NCBI GenBank assembly: GCA_030045295.1
Contig: JASIGD010000641.1
Location: forward strand, 1-7,186
Reading direction: 5' to 3'
DNA from: Streptosporangiaceae bacterium
GTDB lineage: Bacteria > Actinomycetota > Actinomycetes > Streptosporangiales > Streptosporangiaceae
DNA length: 7,186 bases
Below are positions 1 to 6,223 of the stretch, one piece after another (the stretch's first letter is position 1; the number at the start of each line of letters is the position of its first letter). A model generated the notes under the pieces. That model was not told the DNA's origin, searched no databases, and saw nothing but the letters and a program-made list of their open reading frames with translations. The translations under genes and the position numbers were made by a program.

Positions 1-236
1 CGTTCACCGAATCCAGTCCCGAGGCCTACGAACGGCTGTTGCTCGACGTCCTGATCGGGGACCCCCCGCTGTTCCCCCGGCAGCAGGAGGTCGAGCTCGG
101 CTGGCGGATCCTCGACCCGGTGGAGGACTTCTGGGCCTCGTACACCAAGCCTGAGCAATATACGGCCGGTTCGGCGGGCCCAGCGTCAGCGGACGCGATG
201 ATGGCAAGGGACGGGCGCGCATGGCGCCGACTGTGA
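1..236 (+). CDS. zwf: Glucose-6-phosphate 1-dehydrogenase, C-terminal end (5' partial)
   Basis: Cytosolic enzyme that oxidises glucose-6-phosphate to 6-phosphogluconolactone with reduction of NADP+, the first step of the oxidative pentose phosphate pathway. Only the last 77 codons are present; the frame is open from position 3 and stops with TGA at 234-236. The visible part carries the family's C-terminal signature: YERLLLDVLIGDPPLFPR, then EVELGWRILDPVEDFW, then PEQYTAGSAGPASAD and the terminal ARDGRAWRRL, which is the usual end of bacterial G6PDH. The catalytic and nucleotide-binding parts lie off the left edge. It is followed 64 bp later by opcA and then pgl on the same strand, the standard actinobacterial cluster, so the three are probably co-transcribed. 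The ATG at 39 is internal, not a start. Confidence 0.95.
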   Translation, partial: FTESSPEAYERLLLDVLIGDPPLFPRQQEVELGWRILDPVEDFWASYTKPEQYTAGSAGPASADAMMARDGRAWRRL

Positions 237-300
237 TCACCCGCAGGGCGTTCCGGGCGGCGCGAACGTCCAAGGCAAGCGCTGTGAGGGGAAGGCCGCG

Positions 301-1212
301 ATGACCATCGACCTGACCGACACGACGACGGGCGCGATCATCGATGCCCTGGCCCAGGCGCGGCGCCGGATGGGCGGCCCGGCCTCCGGCATGGTCCTGA
401 CGCTGATCATCGTCACCGACGAGGCCGAGCAGTACGACGCGGTCCGCGCGGCCAACCAGGCGGGCCGCGAGCACCCGAGCCGGGTGCTGGCCGTCATCAC
501 CCGCAAGCCGAAGGCCGAGTCCCGGCTCGACGCCGAGATCCGGGTGGGCGAGACCGGTCCGGGCGAGACCATCTTGCTGCGCATGTACGGCCCGCTCGGC
601 CAGCACGCCGACTCGGTGGTCGCGCCGCTGCTCGCACCCGACGTTCCCGTGGTCACCTGGTGGCCAGACGACGCGCCGCCTTCGCCGGGCGCGGACCCGC
701 TCGGCGCCGTGGCCCAGCGCCGGGTCACGGACGCAGCGGCGAACGACTTGCCCAAGGACATGCTGCTGACCCTGGCCAAGGCCTACCATCCAGGAGACAC
801 CGACCTCAGCTGGACCCGGTCCACTCCCTGGCGTTCCCTGCTCGCCGCCACCCTGGATCAGCCCTATCCCGATCTGCTCGGCGGCGAGGTACTGGCCGAG
901 CCCGCCAACCCGACCGCGGACCTGATCGCGGCCTGGCTCGGGCTGCGGCTGGGCATCGAGGTGGAGCGCGGCGAGTCCGACGGTCCCGGGATCACCGAGG
1001 TCAGCTTCGACACGCCCGAGGGGAAGGTCACGATCTTCCGGCCGGACGGCAGGACGGCCACCCTGGTCTGGCCCGGCCGACCGGAACGCCGGGTGGCGCT
1101 GCACCGGCGCGACACCGCCGACCTGATCGCCGAGGAGCTGCGGCGGCTCGAGCCCGACGAGGTCTACGCCGAGACGCTCCGCGCGCTCGCCGGAGGGAGC
1201 CCCGGCCAGTGA
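301..1212 (+). CDS. opcA: Glucose-6-phosphate dehydrogenase assembly protein OpcA
   Basis: OpcA is known in cyanobacteria and actinobacteria as an allosteric/assembly partner needed for full activity of G6PDH, the product of the gene just upstream. The 303-residue length is normal. Family landmarks are visible in order: the N-terminal MTIDLTDTTT (1-10), VLTLIIVTD (32-40), REHPSRVLAVI (56-66), DVPVVTWWPD (114-123), AQRRVTDA (138-145) and PGDTDLSWTRSTPWRSL (164-180), followed by a less conserved C-terminal half. No signal peptide or membrane segment is seen, in keeping with a cytosolic partner. The ATG is preceded by a purine-rich ribosome binding site, GAGGGGAAGG at 286-295, and the protein aligns with the family from residue 1, so the start is secure. 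It lies 64 bp after zwf and 49 bp before pgl, in the same operon. The long antisense frame across it is a codon-bias artefact. Confidence 0.96.
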   Translation: MTIDLTDTTTGAIIDALAQARRRMGGPASGMVLTLIIVTDEAEQYDAVRAANQAGREHPSRVLAVITRKPKAESRLDAEIRVGETGPGETILLRMYGPLGQHADSVVAPLLAPDVPVVTWWPDDAPPSPGADPLGAVAQRRVTDAAANDLPKDMLLTLAKAYHPGDTDLSWTRSTPWRSLLAATLDQPYPDLLGGEVLAEPANPTADLIAAWLGLRLGIEVERGESDGPGITEVSFDTPEGKVTIFRPDGRTATLVWPGRPERRVALHRRDTADLIAEELRRLEPDEVYAETLRALAGGSPGQ

Positions 1213-1261
1213 GCGCCCGGCCCGGGCCGACCGCACGACGCGAACATCCGGGGAAGGCCCG

Positions 1262-2041
1262 GTGAGCGTGCCCGAGGTAATCGTGCACCGCGATCCTCAG
1301 CTCCTCGCCAAGGCCGTTGCCGCGCGCCTAGTCACCAGGCTGGTCGATTCGGTGGCCGCCCGGGGAACCGCGTCGGTCGTGCTGACCGGCGGCGGCATCG
1401 GCACCGCGGTGCTGACCGAGCTGGCCGCCGCCCCGGCCCGGGATGCCGTCGACTGGAGAAACCTGGACATCTGGTGGGGAGATGAACGGTTCGTGCCGAC
1501 CGGAGACCCGGACCGGAACGAGACCGGCGCGCGCGTGGCCCTGCTCGACCACGTGGATGCCGATCCGGCCCGGGTGCACCCGATGCCAGGGCCGGACGGG
1601 CCTGACGGCGACGACCCGGAGGCGGCGGCGGCCAGGTACGCACTGTGGCTGGAGGCCGCGACCCAGCCCGAAGATCACGGCCCGGTTCCCGAATTCGACG
1701 TGCTGATGCTCGGCATCGGCCCCGAGGCGCATGTCGCGTCGCTGTTCCCTGGCATGCCTGCGCTTTACGACGATCGGCCGGTCGTCGCGGTCCGTGGATC
1801 ACCCAAGCCGCCGCCGACCCGGCTGTCCCTCACCTTGCCGTCGATCCGGGCCGCGCGAGAGGTCTGGATCCTCGCCATGGGTACCGACAAGGCCAACGCG
1901 GTCGCGCTGGCCCTGTCCGACGCGGGCCCGGTCCAGGTTCCCGCCGCAGGCGCGCGGGGCAGGCAGCGGACGCTATTCCTGCTCGACAGCGACGCCGCGG
2001 CCAAAGTGCCGCCGCAGATCGGCCGCCAGGGCGCGCACTGA
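1262..2041 (+). CDS. pgl: 6-phosphogluconolactonase (DevB/Pgl type)
   Basis: Hydrolyses 6-phosphogluconolactone, the product of G6PDH, to 6-phosphogluconate in the cytosol. The 259-residue length is typical. Visible family motifs are LTGGGIGTAV (41-50), the substrate-binding WGDERFVP (72-79) followed by DRNETGAR (84-91), LMLGIGPEAHVASLFPG (148-164) containing the catalytic histidine (His157), SPKPPPTRLSLTLP (180-193), and a C-terminal FLLDSDAA. The motif usually written DGH reads EAH here; the His is kept, and some actinobacterial homologues also vary at the first two positions. GTG at 1262 has GGGGAAGG at 1250-1257 in front (4-nt gap); an in-frame GTG at 1268 is an equally possible start with better spacing (10 nt), a two-residue difference. 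It is probably the last gene of the zwf-opcA-pgl operon, and its last 69 bp overlap the convergent glycosyltransferase gene. Confidence 0.95.
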   Translation: MSVPEVIVHRDPQLLAKAVAARLVTRLVDSVAARGTASVVLTGGGIGTAVLTELAAAPARDAVDWRNLDIWWGDERFVPTGDPDRNETGARVALLDHVDADPARVHPMPGPDGPDGDDPEAAAARYALWLEAATQPEDHGPVPEFDVLMLGIGPEAHVASLFPGMPALYDDRPVVAVRGSPKPPPTRLSLTLPSIRAAREVWILAMGTDKANAVALALSDAGPVQVPAAGARGRQRTLFLLDSDAAAKVPPQIGRQGAH

Positions 2042-3631
2042 TCGGCTCCCTGGCCGGCGGGTAAACGCCAGGCCGGCGGCCAGGCAGGCGGCCGGCACCG
2101 CGGCGAGCACGTACCGGTAACTGAATCCGGCGGTCATCGGCGGCAGGACGATCAGTAGCGCCCCGACCAGCCAGGGCAGCAGACCCAGGCCTCCCCAGCG
2201 CCGCCAGCGGGCTACCACGCCCGCCGCGCCGATGAGAACGATGATGCCCAGCAGCGTGCCGCGCAGGTAGATGTACCGCTGGTAGATCTGCAGCAGCCGC
2301 ACCCACGGGGCGACGGCCCTAGTGAACCCGTATCCCTGGCCGGCGAAGTCTTTTTCCGCCATCTGGACCTGACGCGCCTGCTTGTCCCCGGCCCGGCAAA
2401 TCGCACCGCAGTAGTTCCTGGGGAGGATGGCCGACATCTGAACGGGGGTCGCGTACCAGGGAATCTCCGAGTCCAGCTCCGAGCCGGTGACGAACCGGAA
2501 GGTCGGGCCGTTCCCGTTCGCGTTCTCGTAGTGGCCGCCCGGGTCCGGCTGGCGGTTCCAGCCGAAGGAGTGCAGGATGTCCTTGGTCACCACGCGCACG
2601 TAGTCCAGCGGCTGGCTTTCGATCGCATGCTCGGCGAACTGCCTGGTCTGGGCGTTCACCGTGGCCGTGAAGCGCCGCGCGGTGTTGTTCTTGAGCTTCG
2701 CGTACATCGGCGTCGGCTTGTCCTGGTAGGGCGGTAGCTCGCCGTCCGACCAGATGTACTGCCCCGCCGCCGGGCGGTACTGCGGCTTAGTCGAATCGCA
2801 CAGGTAACGCAGGTCGGCGGGCAGGTTCAGCTTCGAGCACTCCGCGAACGTGCTGACCCGGCTGTACAGGAACGGGCCCGCGGACTCGGTGATGGTGTAC
2901 TGGCCCCAGTAACTGTGGAACCAGAGCATGTACGCGCCGATCGGCACGATGCCGGTCACGGCCAGGGTGAGGAGGCGGCGCCAGCCTACCCTGCGCGCCA
3001 GCATGGCGATCAGGACCACGATGAGCAACGGTTCGCCGACGGACCGCACGATCGTCGCGTACCCGATGAGCAGCCCGGCGATCGCCATCGTCAGGACCGA
3101 GGGCCGGTCGCTCCAGCAGAGGATGACCACCGCGATGGTGACGAGAAAGATGAATAGCGGGTCGGCGGTGATCATGTGCTCGAGGTGCAGCTCGTAAGAG
3201 TCGAACAGCACCGGCAGCGCGGGCAGCGTCGCCCCCCACCAGGGCAGCCCGCGATGTCGCAGCAGCGCGTAGATAGCGACCCCGATGCTGACCCCCATCG
3301 CCGCCTGGAGCAGGCCAATCGCGTAGTCGCTGTGCAGCGGGAGCAGCAGGTCGAGGAGGAACGGGTAGCCGTTCGGCCGGATCTCGTCCGGGATGTGCGT
3401 CACCGCATCCTGGATGTAGTTATACGAGTCGTTGAACCAGAGGATCGGCGGATAGCCGATCACCACGATGACGCGCACCGCCACCGCGGCGAGCACCACG
3501 AGGCCGAACTGCCAGTTGCGTACCGCAGGCCGGGCCAGCCGGGCCAGCCGAGCCAGCAGCGAACTCCGCTCCCCCGCAGGCGGCTGCTGACCGGGAACAA
3601 TCCGCTCGCTACCGGTGGTCGCGTTCGTCAA
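1973..3631 (-). CDS. Multi-pass membrane glycosyltransferase, GT-C-like (PMT/ArnT-like superfamily)
   Basis: Probably an integral membrane enzyme that transfers a sugar from a polyprenyl-phosphate donor on the outer face of the membrane; the acceptor is unknown. Using the TTG at 3631 it is 552 residues. Visible features: TM1 near 40-60; an external loop with FNDSYNYIQDA (66-76), whose Asp68 is the candidate GT-C catalytic acid; a following RPNGYP (85-90); about eight hydrophobic helices to about 238; the HMITADPLFIF segment (152-162) typical of the superfamily; a long soluble, probably extracytoplasmic region (about 240-440) with four cysteines; and two or three C-terminal helices ending in a basic tail. 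TTG 3631 is preferred because GGGAGG (3638-3643) lies 6 nt upstream; an in-frame GTG at 3730 would add 33 polar residues but has no clear ribosome binding site. The 3' end overlaps pgl. Specificity and exact GT family cannot be assigned. Confidence 0.8.
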   Translation of the reverse strand: MTNATTGSERIVPGQQPPAGERSSLLARLARLARPAVRNWQFGLVVLAAVAVRVIVVIGYPPILWFNDSYNYIQDAVTHIPDEIRPNGYPFLLDLLLPLHSDYAIGLLQAAMGVSIGVAIYALLRHRGLPWWGATLPALPVLFDSYELHLEHMITADPLFIFLVTIAVVILCWSDRPSVLTMAIAGLLIGYATIVRSVGEPLLIVVLIAMLARRVGWRRLLTLAVTGIVPIGAYMLWFHSYWGQYTITESAGPFLYSRVSTFAECSKLNLPADLRYLCDSTKPQYRPAAGQYIWSDGELPPYQDKPTPMYAKLKNNTARRFTATVNAQTRQFAEHAIESQPLDYVRVVTKDILHSFGWNRQPDPGGHYENANGNGPTFRFVTGSELDSEIPWYATPVQMSAILPRNYCGAICRAGDKQARQVQMAEKDFAGQGYGFTRAVAPWVRLLQIYQRYIYLRGTLLGIIVLIGAAGVVARWRRWGGLGLLPWLVGALLIVLPPMTAGFSYRYVLAAVPAACLAAGLAFTRRPGSRSVRALAADLRRHFGRGVAVEQE

Positions 3632-3744
3632 CGACCGCCTCCCGATTCCTTTAGCCTGCCGGACATTTCCGGCCCTGACGCTGATCCCGCAGGCTCCCAG
3701 GTGATCCAGCAGGCCGGCGTGCCTCTTCACGCGCCGGCTGACCC

Positions 3745-3750
3745 ATAGTA
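3745..3750 (-). promoter_or_regulatory. Possible -10 element for the glycosyltransferase gene
   Basis: On the minus strand this reads TACTAT, close to TATAAT, in the 190-bp gap between the DUF1707 and glycosyltransferase genes. A start point near 3738 would leave an approximately 107-nt leader before TTG 3631. The -35 region is poor (TCGTGC at 17-bp spacing). A 13-bp palindrome, TAGCCG-T-CGGCTA, at 3749-3761 overlaps its upstream edge and could be a regulator site, but it is too short to be confident. Confidence 0.3.
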
Positions 3751-3821
3751 GCCGTCGGCTAGCGCGGGCACGAGCGTTACCGGTTAATGACGCGTTCCGG
3801 CGTCTTGGCCGTCACTTATGG

Positions 3822-4238
3822 TCACCAGCGCTTCCCGCTGGCCAGCCGACAGGCCAGCAGGCAGATGAAGAGGGTCGAGAGGGCAGCGGCGACATCGGGC
3901 GACCCCGCCGACGCCGAGATCAAGATCCAGACGAACAGCACGGGCAGCAGGCGACCGAGTGGCCGCTCACGCCGGGCCTGGCGTGGTCCGGCCGTGAGCC
4001 GCGCCGGCTGGGGCTGGGCGGGCGGGGCACGGTGGTTCAGGTCCGCGCCGAGCAGGGGCTCGACCGGGAGATCGGCTGTCAGCTCCCGCAGTTCGGTCCA
4101 GGTCTTCGCTGCAAACGCGGCCGACATGCGCTCATCGAATTCGTCAAGCGTCAGCCGCCCATCCGTGTACGCGTCGCGCAGGACGTCGACGACGCTGTCC
4201 CGCTCGTTGTCGGACGCACGGATCGGTTGCTCGATCAT
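3822..4238 (-). CDS. DUF1707 domain-containing small membrane protein
   Basis: A 138-residue protein of unknown molecular function. Residues about 6-58 match the actinobacterial DUF1707 pattern: IRASDNERDSVVDVLRDAY, then DGRLTLDEFDERMSAAFAAKT, then ELRELTADLP. This acidic helical module resembles SHOCT-type short domains and usually sits at the N terminus of membrane proteins. A Pro/Arg-rich linker (about 60-95) follows, then two hydrophobic stretches (about 97-110 and 118-133) that look like a membrane hairpin, and a short SGKRW end. No signal peptide is seen; the DUF1707 part is expected to be cytosolic. ATG 4238 has GGGAG (4246-4250) 7 nt upstream. It is divergent from the acetate transporter gene. 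The glycosyltransferase gene lies downstream on the same strand, about 190 bp away, which is rather far for a tight operon. The role is not known. Confidence 0.88.
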   Translation of the reverse strand: MIEQPIRASDNERDSVVDVLRDAYTDGRLTLDEFDERMSAAFAAKTWTELRELTADLPVEPLLGADLNHRAPPAQPQPARLTAGPRQARRERPLGRLLPVLFVWILISASAGSPDVAAALSTLFICLLACRLASGKRW

Positions 4239-4274
4239 CAGCGGACTCCCGGGAGCCTTCCTTGAGTTCTCTCG

Positions 4275-4280
4275 ATCTTA
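4275..4280 (-). promoter_or_regulatory. Possible -10 element for the DUF1707 gene
   Basis: On the minus strand this reads TAAGAT, a fair match to the TAnnnT/TATAAT -10 consensus, about 37 bp upstream of the ATG at 4238. No convincing TTGACA-like -35 box is found 16-19 bp further upstream, so this is a weak call made by eye. Confidence 0.25.
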
Positions 4281-4462
4281 CCTAGTGCCAGCCGGACCCG
4301 AGGGCTCGCCCCGATCGCGATTCGCCGGCGCGTCGGCGAGGGGAAACCTTCGCCCGGCGCCTTCACTGTGGGGCCGCCACCAAAATGGTTACAAAAAGTG
4401 AGGGGTTTTGGGTCTCGCACCGCGACCCACGTCGCGTTACGCTGTTGGCGAATCTTTCATCT

Positions 4463-4486
4463 GGTCAATCTGGGTCAGATGTGACC
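4463..4486. promoter_or_regulatory. Candidate operator: three GGTCA half-sites
   Basis: GGTCA occurs at 4463-4467 and again at 4473-4477, exactly 10 bp apart (one helical turn). The second copy forms a perfect inverted repeat with TGACC at 4482-4486 (GGTCA-GATG-TGACC). Phased half-sites upstream of a single gene suggest binding of a dimeric regulator, possibly cooperatively. The regulator is unknown, and the arms are short enough that chance cannot be excluded. Confidence 0.35.
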
Positions 4487-4499
4487 TGGGAAGGGTTTT

Positions 4500-4526
4500 G
4501 GCGCGAGAGACAAAGTTTCTCACGCC
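4500..4526. promoter_or_regulatory. Imperfect 27-nt palindrome upstream of satP (operator or leader hairpin)
   Basis: Two 12-nt arms, GGCGCGAGAGAC (4500-4511) and GTTTCTCACGCC (4515-4526), are complementary except for one mismatch (C4504/A4522) and one G-T pair (4509/4517), around an AAA loop. It lies about 95 bp before the TTG start of satP. No T-run follows, so it is not an intrinsic terminator. The minus strand reads AAACTTTG across the centre, which resembles the core of the RamB motif of corynebacteria (a regulator of acetate metabolism, consensus recalled from memory). That link is speculative. Confidence 0.35.
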
Positions 4527-4619
4527 AGGCACGCACTTAACGACGGGCATCCGCCGTCTCGGCTGCAACCGCGGCACGCCGAGAGCAGACGGGCCGTTCC
4601 TTCATTAGGAGGGATCCTT

Positions 4620-5279
4620 TTGAGCGTCAGCGAAGACCGTACAGTCCAGCCCAGTGCCACCACTGCACCCCCTTCACCGATTGCCGATCCTGCCCCGCTC
4701 GGGCTCGGCGCCTTCGCCCTCACCACCTTCCTGCTGTCAGCCGCGAACGCCGGCTGGATGACCAAGGCCACCGGTGCCGCCTTCCTCGGCTATGCCTTCG
4801 CGTACGGCGGGTTCGGCCAGCTGCTCGCCGGCATGTGGGAGTTCCGCAACAGGAACGTGTTCGGCGCGACCGCGTTCTCCACCTACGGCGCATTCTGGAT
4901 CGGCCTCGGCCTGTGGGTAGTGCTGGTAGCCAACCCGGCGGTCGCGGCGGCCAAGACGCCGGCCGGGCTGGCGGCCACGAGCTTGTTGCTTACCCATGAC
5001 AAGGGCTGGATCCTGCTCGCGTTCGCCATTTTCAACACCTACATGTTGATCTGGAGCCTCCAGATCAACACGGCCGTGTTCGCCGTCTTCCTCACCCTGG
5101 AACTCACCGAGATCATCCTGTTCATCGGAGCCTTCGCCAACAGCTCCGGGACGATCAAGTTCGGCGGGTACGTCGGCATCCTCACCGCGCTCGTCGCCTG
5201 GTATACCTCGGCGGCCGGCGTGGCCAACGGCATGGGCGGCAGGTTCTCTGTCCCCGTGGGCAAGCCGATCCTGGGCTGA
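4620..5279 (+). CDS. satP: Acetate/succinate transporter, SatP/YaaH (GPR1/FUN34/YaaH) family
   Basis: Cytoplasmic-membrane carrier or channel for acetate and related short carboxylates; characterised relatives are E. coli SatP and yeast Ato1. The protein is 219 residues, slightly longer than E. coli SatP because of a Ser/Thr/Pro-rich N-terminal extension (about 1-20). The family signature near the first helix reads DPAPLGLGAF (23-32), where E. coli has Asn at the first position. Other hallmarks are FAYGGFGQLLAGMWEFRNRN (60-79), FGATAFSTYGAFWIGLGLW (81-99) and LTLELTEIILFIGAF (158-172). Six hydrophobic helices can be picked out, with a short polar C terminus. The TTG start at 4620 is set by AGGAGGG at 4607-4613 with a 6-nt gap. 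It is transcribed alone: a 381-bp regulatory gap precedes it and a strong terminator follows. The family is clear; the exact substrate is inferred. Confidence 0.92.
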   Translation: MSVSEDRTVQPSATTAPPSPIADPAPLGLGAFALTTFLLSAANAGWMTKATGAAFLGYAFAYGGFGQLLAGMWEFRNRNVFGATAFSTYGAFWIGLGLWVVLVANPAVAAAKTPAGLAATSLLLTHDKGWILLAFAIFNTYMLIWSLQINTAVFAVFLTLELTEIILFIGAFANSSGTIKFGGYVGILTALVAWYTSAAGVANGMGGRFSVPVGKPILG

Positions 5280-5307
5280 CCAGCCGCGCGCTGACCGCGC
5301 CTATCTG

Positions 5308-5356
5308 CCGGTTCCGGCGGCTCCCGCTGAGGGAGTCGCCGGGACCGGGTGTTTTT
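5308..5356 (+). terminator. Rho-independent terminator of satP
   Basis: An 18-bp stem (5308-5325 with 5331-5348) pairs throughout apart from two G-U pairs, with a 5-nt loop GCTGA, and is followed by GTGTTTTT (5349-5356). It begins 28 bp after the satP stop codon. Stem strength and the T-run make this one of the clearest signals in the window, and it separates satP from the downstream channel gene. Confidence 0.9.
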
Positions 5357-5438
5357 GTGCCCAGCCGCACCCCGCCGCTTCGCGCCGGATACGGTTTAGG
5401 CGGACAGAGCACCGGAGGGCGGGAGGGAGGAGCGGCGG

Positions 5439-6191
5439 GTGCAATCCCGGAACGGGATACACGAGGAGCTGTCGGCCCACGTGCAGAGCGTCAAGCGCAA
5501 GACGCGACCGTGGAAGTCGATTATCGCCCTGGTGCTCGCGATCGCCGCCGCGGTCGTCTCCCACCACGCGTCCCGCCACATCTCGCATTGGCCGACCTCC
5601 AGCCATGCGACCGACCAGGTCATTGCGAGCGGGACGGCGTTTCTATTCCTGGTCTTCGGGTCCATAGCCACCTACGGCCTGGCCGGGAAGGCCCGGGAGC
5701 TGTTCCTGCCAAGATTGGGCACCTCGCACGCCGCCGTTATCCGGTACGCCATCCTGGTCGTCGGCGCGTTCACCACGTTGGTGATTACCCTCGTACTGTT
5801 CGGCGTGCCCGTCTCGCAGCTGGTTCTGTCTGGCGCGCTGACCAGCGTGTTCATCGGCATCGCCGCGCAGCAGGCGCTCGGCAACGTGTTCGCCGGCATA
5901 GTGCTGCTCCTGGCCAGGCCGTTCCGCGTGGGCGAGGCGATCCGGCTCCGGGCCGGCGCGCTCGGCGGCACGCTCGACGGCATCGTGACCGACATCGGGA
6001 TCACCTACGTCCGCTTCGACACCGGCGGTACCGTGATGTCCATCCCGAACTCGCAGGTACTCAACGCGATGGTGGGTCCCGTCCCGCCGGAAACCGACGG
6101 CGACGGCGCAGCTCCCGTGGTCGGTGAGGGCAAGTCGGGCACGCCAGGCGGCCCGGAGCAGCCGCAGCCCAATCCGCCGGGACCGGTCTGA
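5439..6191 (+). CDS. MscS-like small-conductance mechanosensitive channel (compact form)
   Basis: Membrane channel expected to open under membrane tension and release solutes on osmotic downshock. The protein is 250 residues. It has a basic N terminus (about 1-26), hydrophobic helices at about 27-44, 62-83 and 99-121, and then the pore-lining helix and its exit: VFIGIAAQQALGNVFAGIVLLLARPFRVGE (137-166). This is followed by the MscS beta-domain, with GGTLDGIVTDIGITYVRF (176-193) and VMSIPNSQVLNA (199-210). After about residue 213 the usual alpha/beta cytoplasmic domain is missing and is replaced by a roughly 35-residue Gly/Pro-rich tail ending NPPGPV. The start is GTG 5439, with GGGAGGGAGG at 5421-5430 and an 8-nt gap. 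It lies after the satP terminator, so it should have its own promoter in 5357-5438, where none is clear. It converges with the Tyr-rich gene. Confidence 0.88.
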   Translation: MQSRNGIHEELSAHVQSVKRKTRPWKSIIALVLAIAAAVVSHHASRHISHWPTSSHATDQVIASGTAFLFLVFGSIATYGLAGKARELFLPRLGTSHAAVIRYAILVVGAFTTLVITLVLFGVPVSQLVLSGALTSVFIGIAAQQALGNVFAGIVLLLARPFRVGEAIRLRAGALGGTLDGIVTDIGITYVRFDTGGTVMSIPNSQVLNAMVGPVPPETDGDGAAPVVGEGKSGTPGGPEQPQPNPPGPV

Positions 6192-6223
6192 CTGGCGCGG
6201 CCCGTCCGCGGTGAGCGGGCAAA

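Larger units (their letters stand above)
4239..4619. other. Gene-free divergent regulatory region between the DUF1707 and satP genes
   Basis: This is 381 bp without a supportable gene. The part from about 4380 to 4540 is visibly richer in A/T than the flanking genes and contains several symmetric or repeated elements: a hairpin CGCGAC-ccac-GTCGCG (4421-4436), the GGTCA elements (4463-4486), an imperfect 27-nt palindrome (4500-4526), and a repeated GGGTTTTGG at 4403-4411 and 4493-4501, exactly 90 bp apart. The 66-codon open frame at 4408-4608 has no ribosome binding site or recognisable sequence and is not called. I cannot place a convincing -35/-10 pair for satP; TACGCT at 4438-4443 is the best -10-like hexamer. 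The region presumably holds the promoters and operators of both genes. Confidence 0.6.

Noticed and set aside
4..1236. 410-codon minus-strand open frame antisense to zwf/opcA
   Set aside because: It is Arg/Gly/Pro-rich with no recognisable domain and lies fully over the well-identified opcA gene; long antisense frames are expected from G/C-biased third positions.
2048..2080. GC-rich hairpin just after the pgl stop as a terminator
   Set aside because: Several alternative GGCC pairings are possible but no T-run follows on either strand, and the sequence is coding for the glycosyltransferase.
3651..3746. 31-codon minus-strand ORF (ATG to TAA) ahead of the glycosyltransferase, as a possible leader peptide
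   Set aside because: It has no ribosome binding site, and its ATG overlaps the likely -10 hexamer at 3745-3750, so it would probably not be transcribed from there.
3176..3748. 190-codon plus-strand frame opposite the glycosyltransferase N terminus
   Set aside because: Its composition (Arg, Gln, Val, His, Glu, Pro) is a mirror of hydrophobic membrane codons on the other strand; no ribosome binding site or motif.
3787..4401. 204-codon plus-strand frame opposite the DUF1707 gene
   Set aside because: Ser/Arg-rich antisense shadow; the minus strand encodes a recognisable DUF1707 protein with a good ribosome binding site.
4408..4608. 66-codon frame in the satP upstream region
   Set aside because: No ribosome binding site and no protein-like pattern; the DNA carries regulatory-looking palindromes instead.
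5357..6127. 256-codon plus-strand frame overlapping the mscS-like gene
   Set aside because: Arg/His-rich shadow of the channel gene in another frame, with no family features; the overlapping frame has clear MscS motifs.
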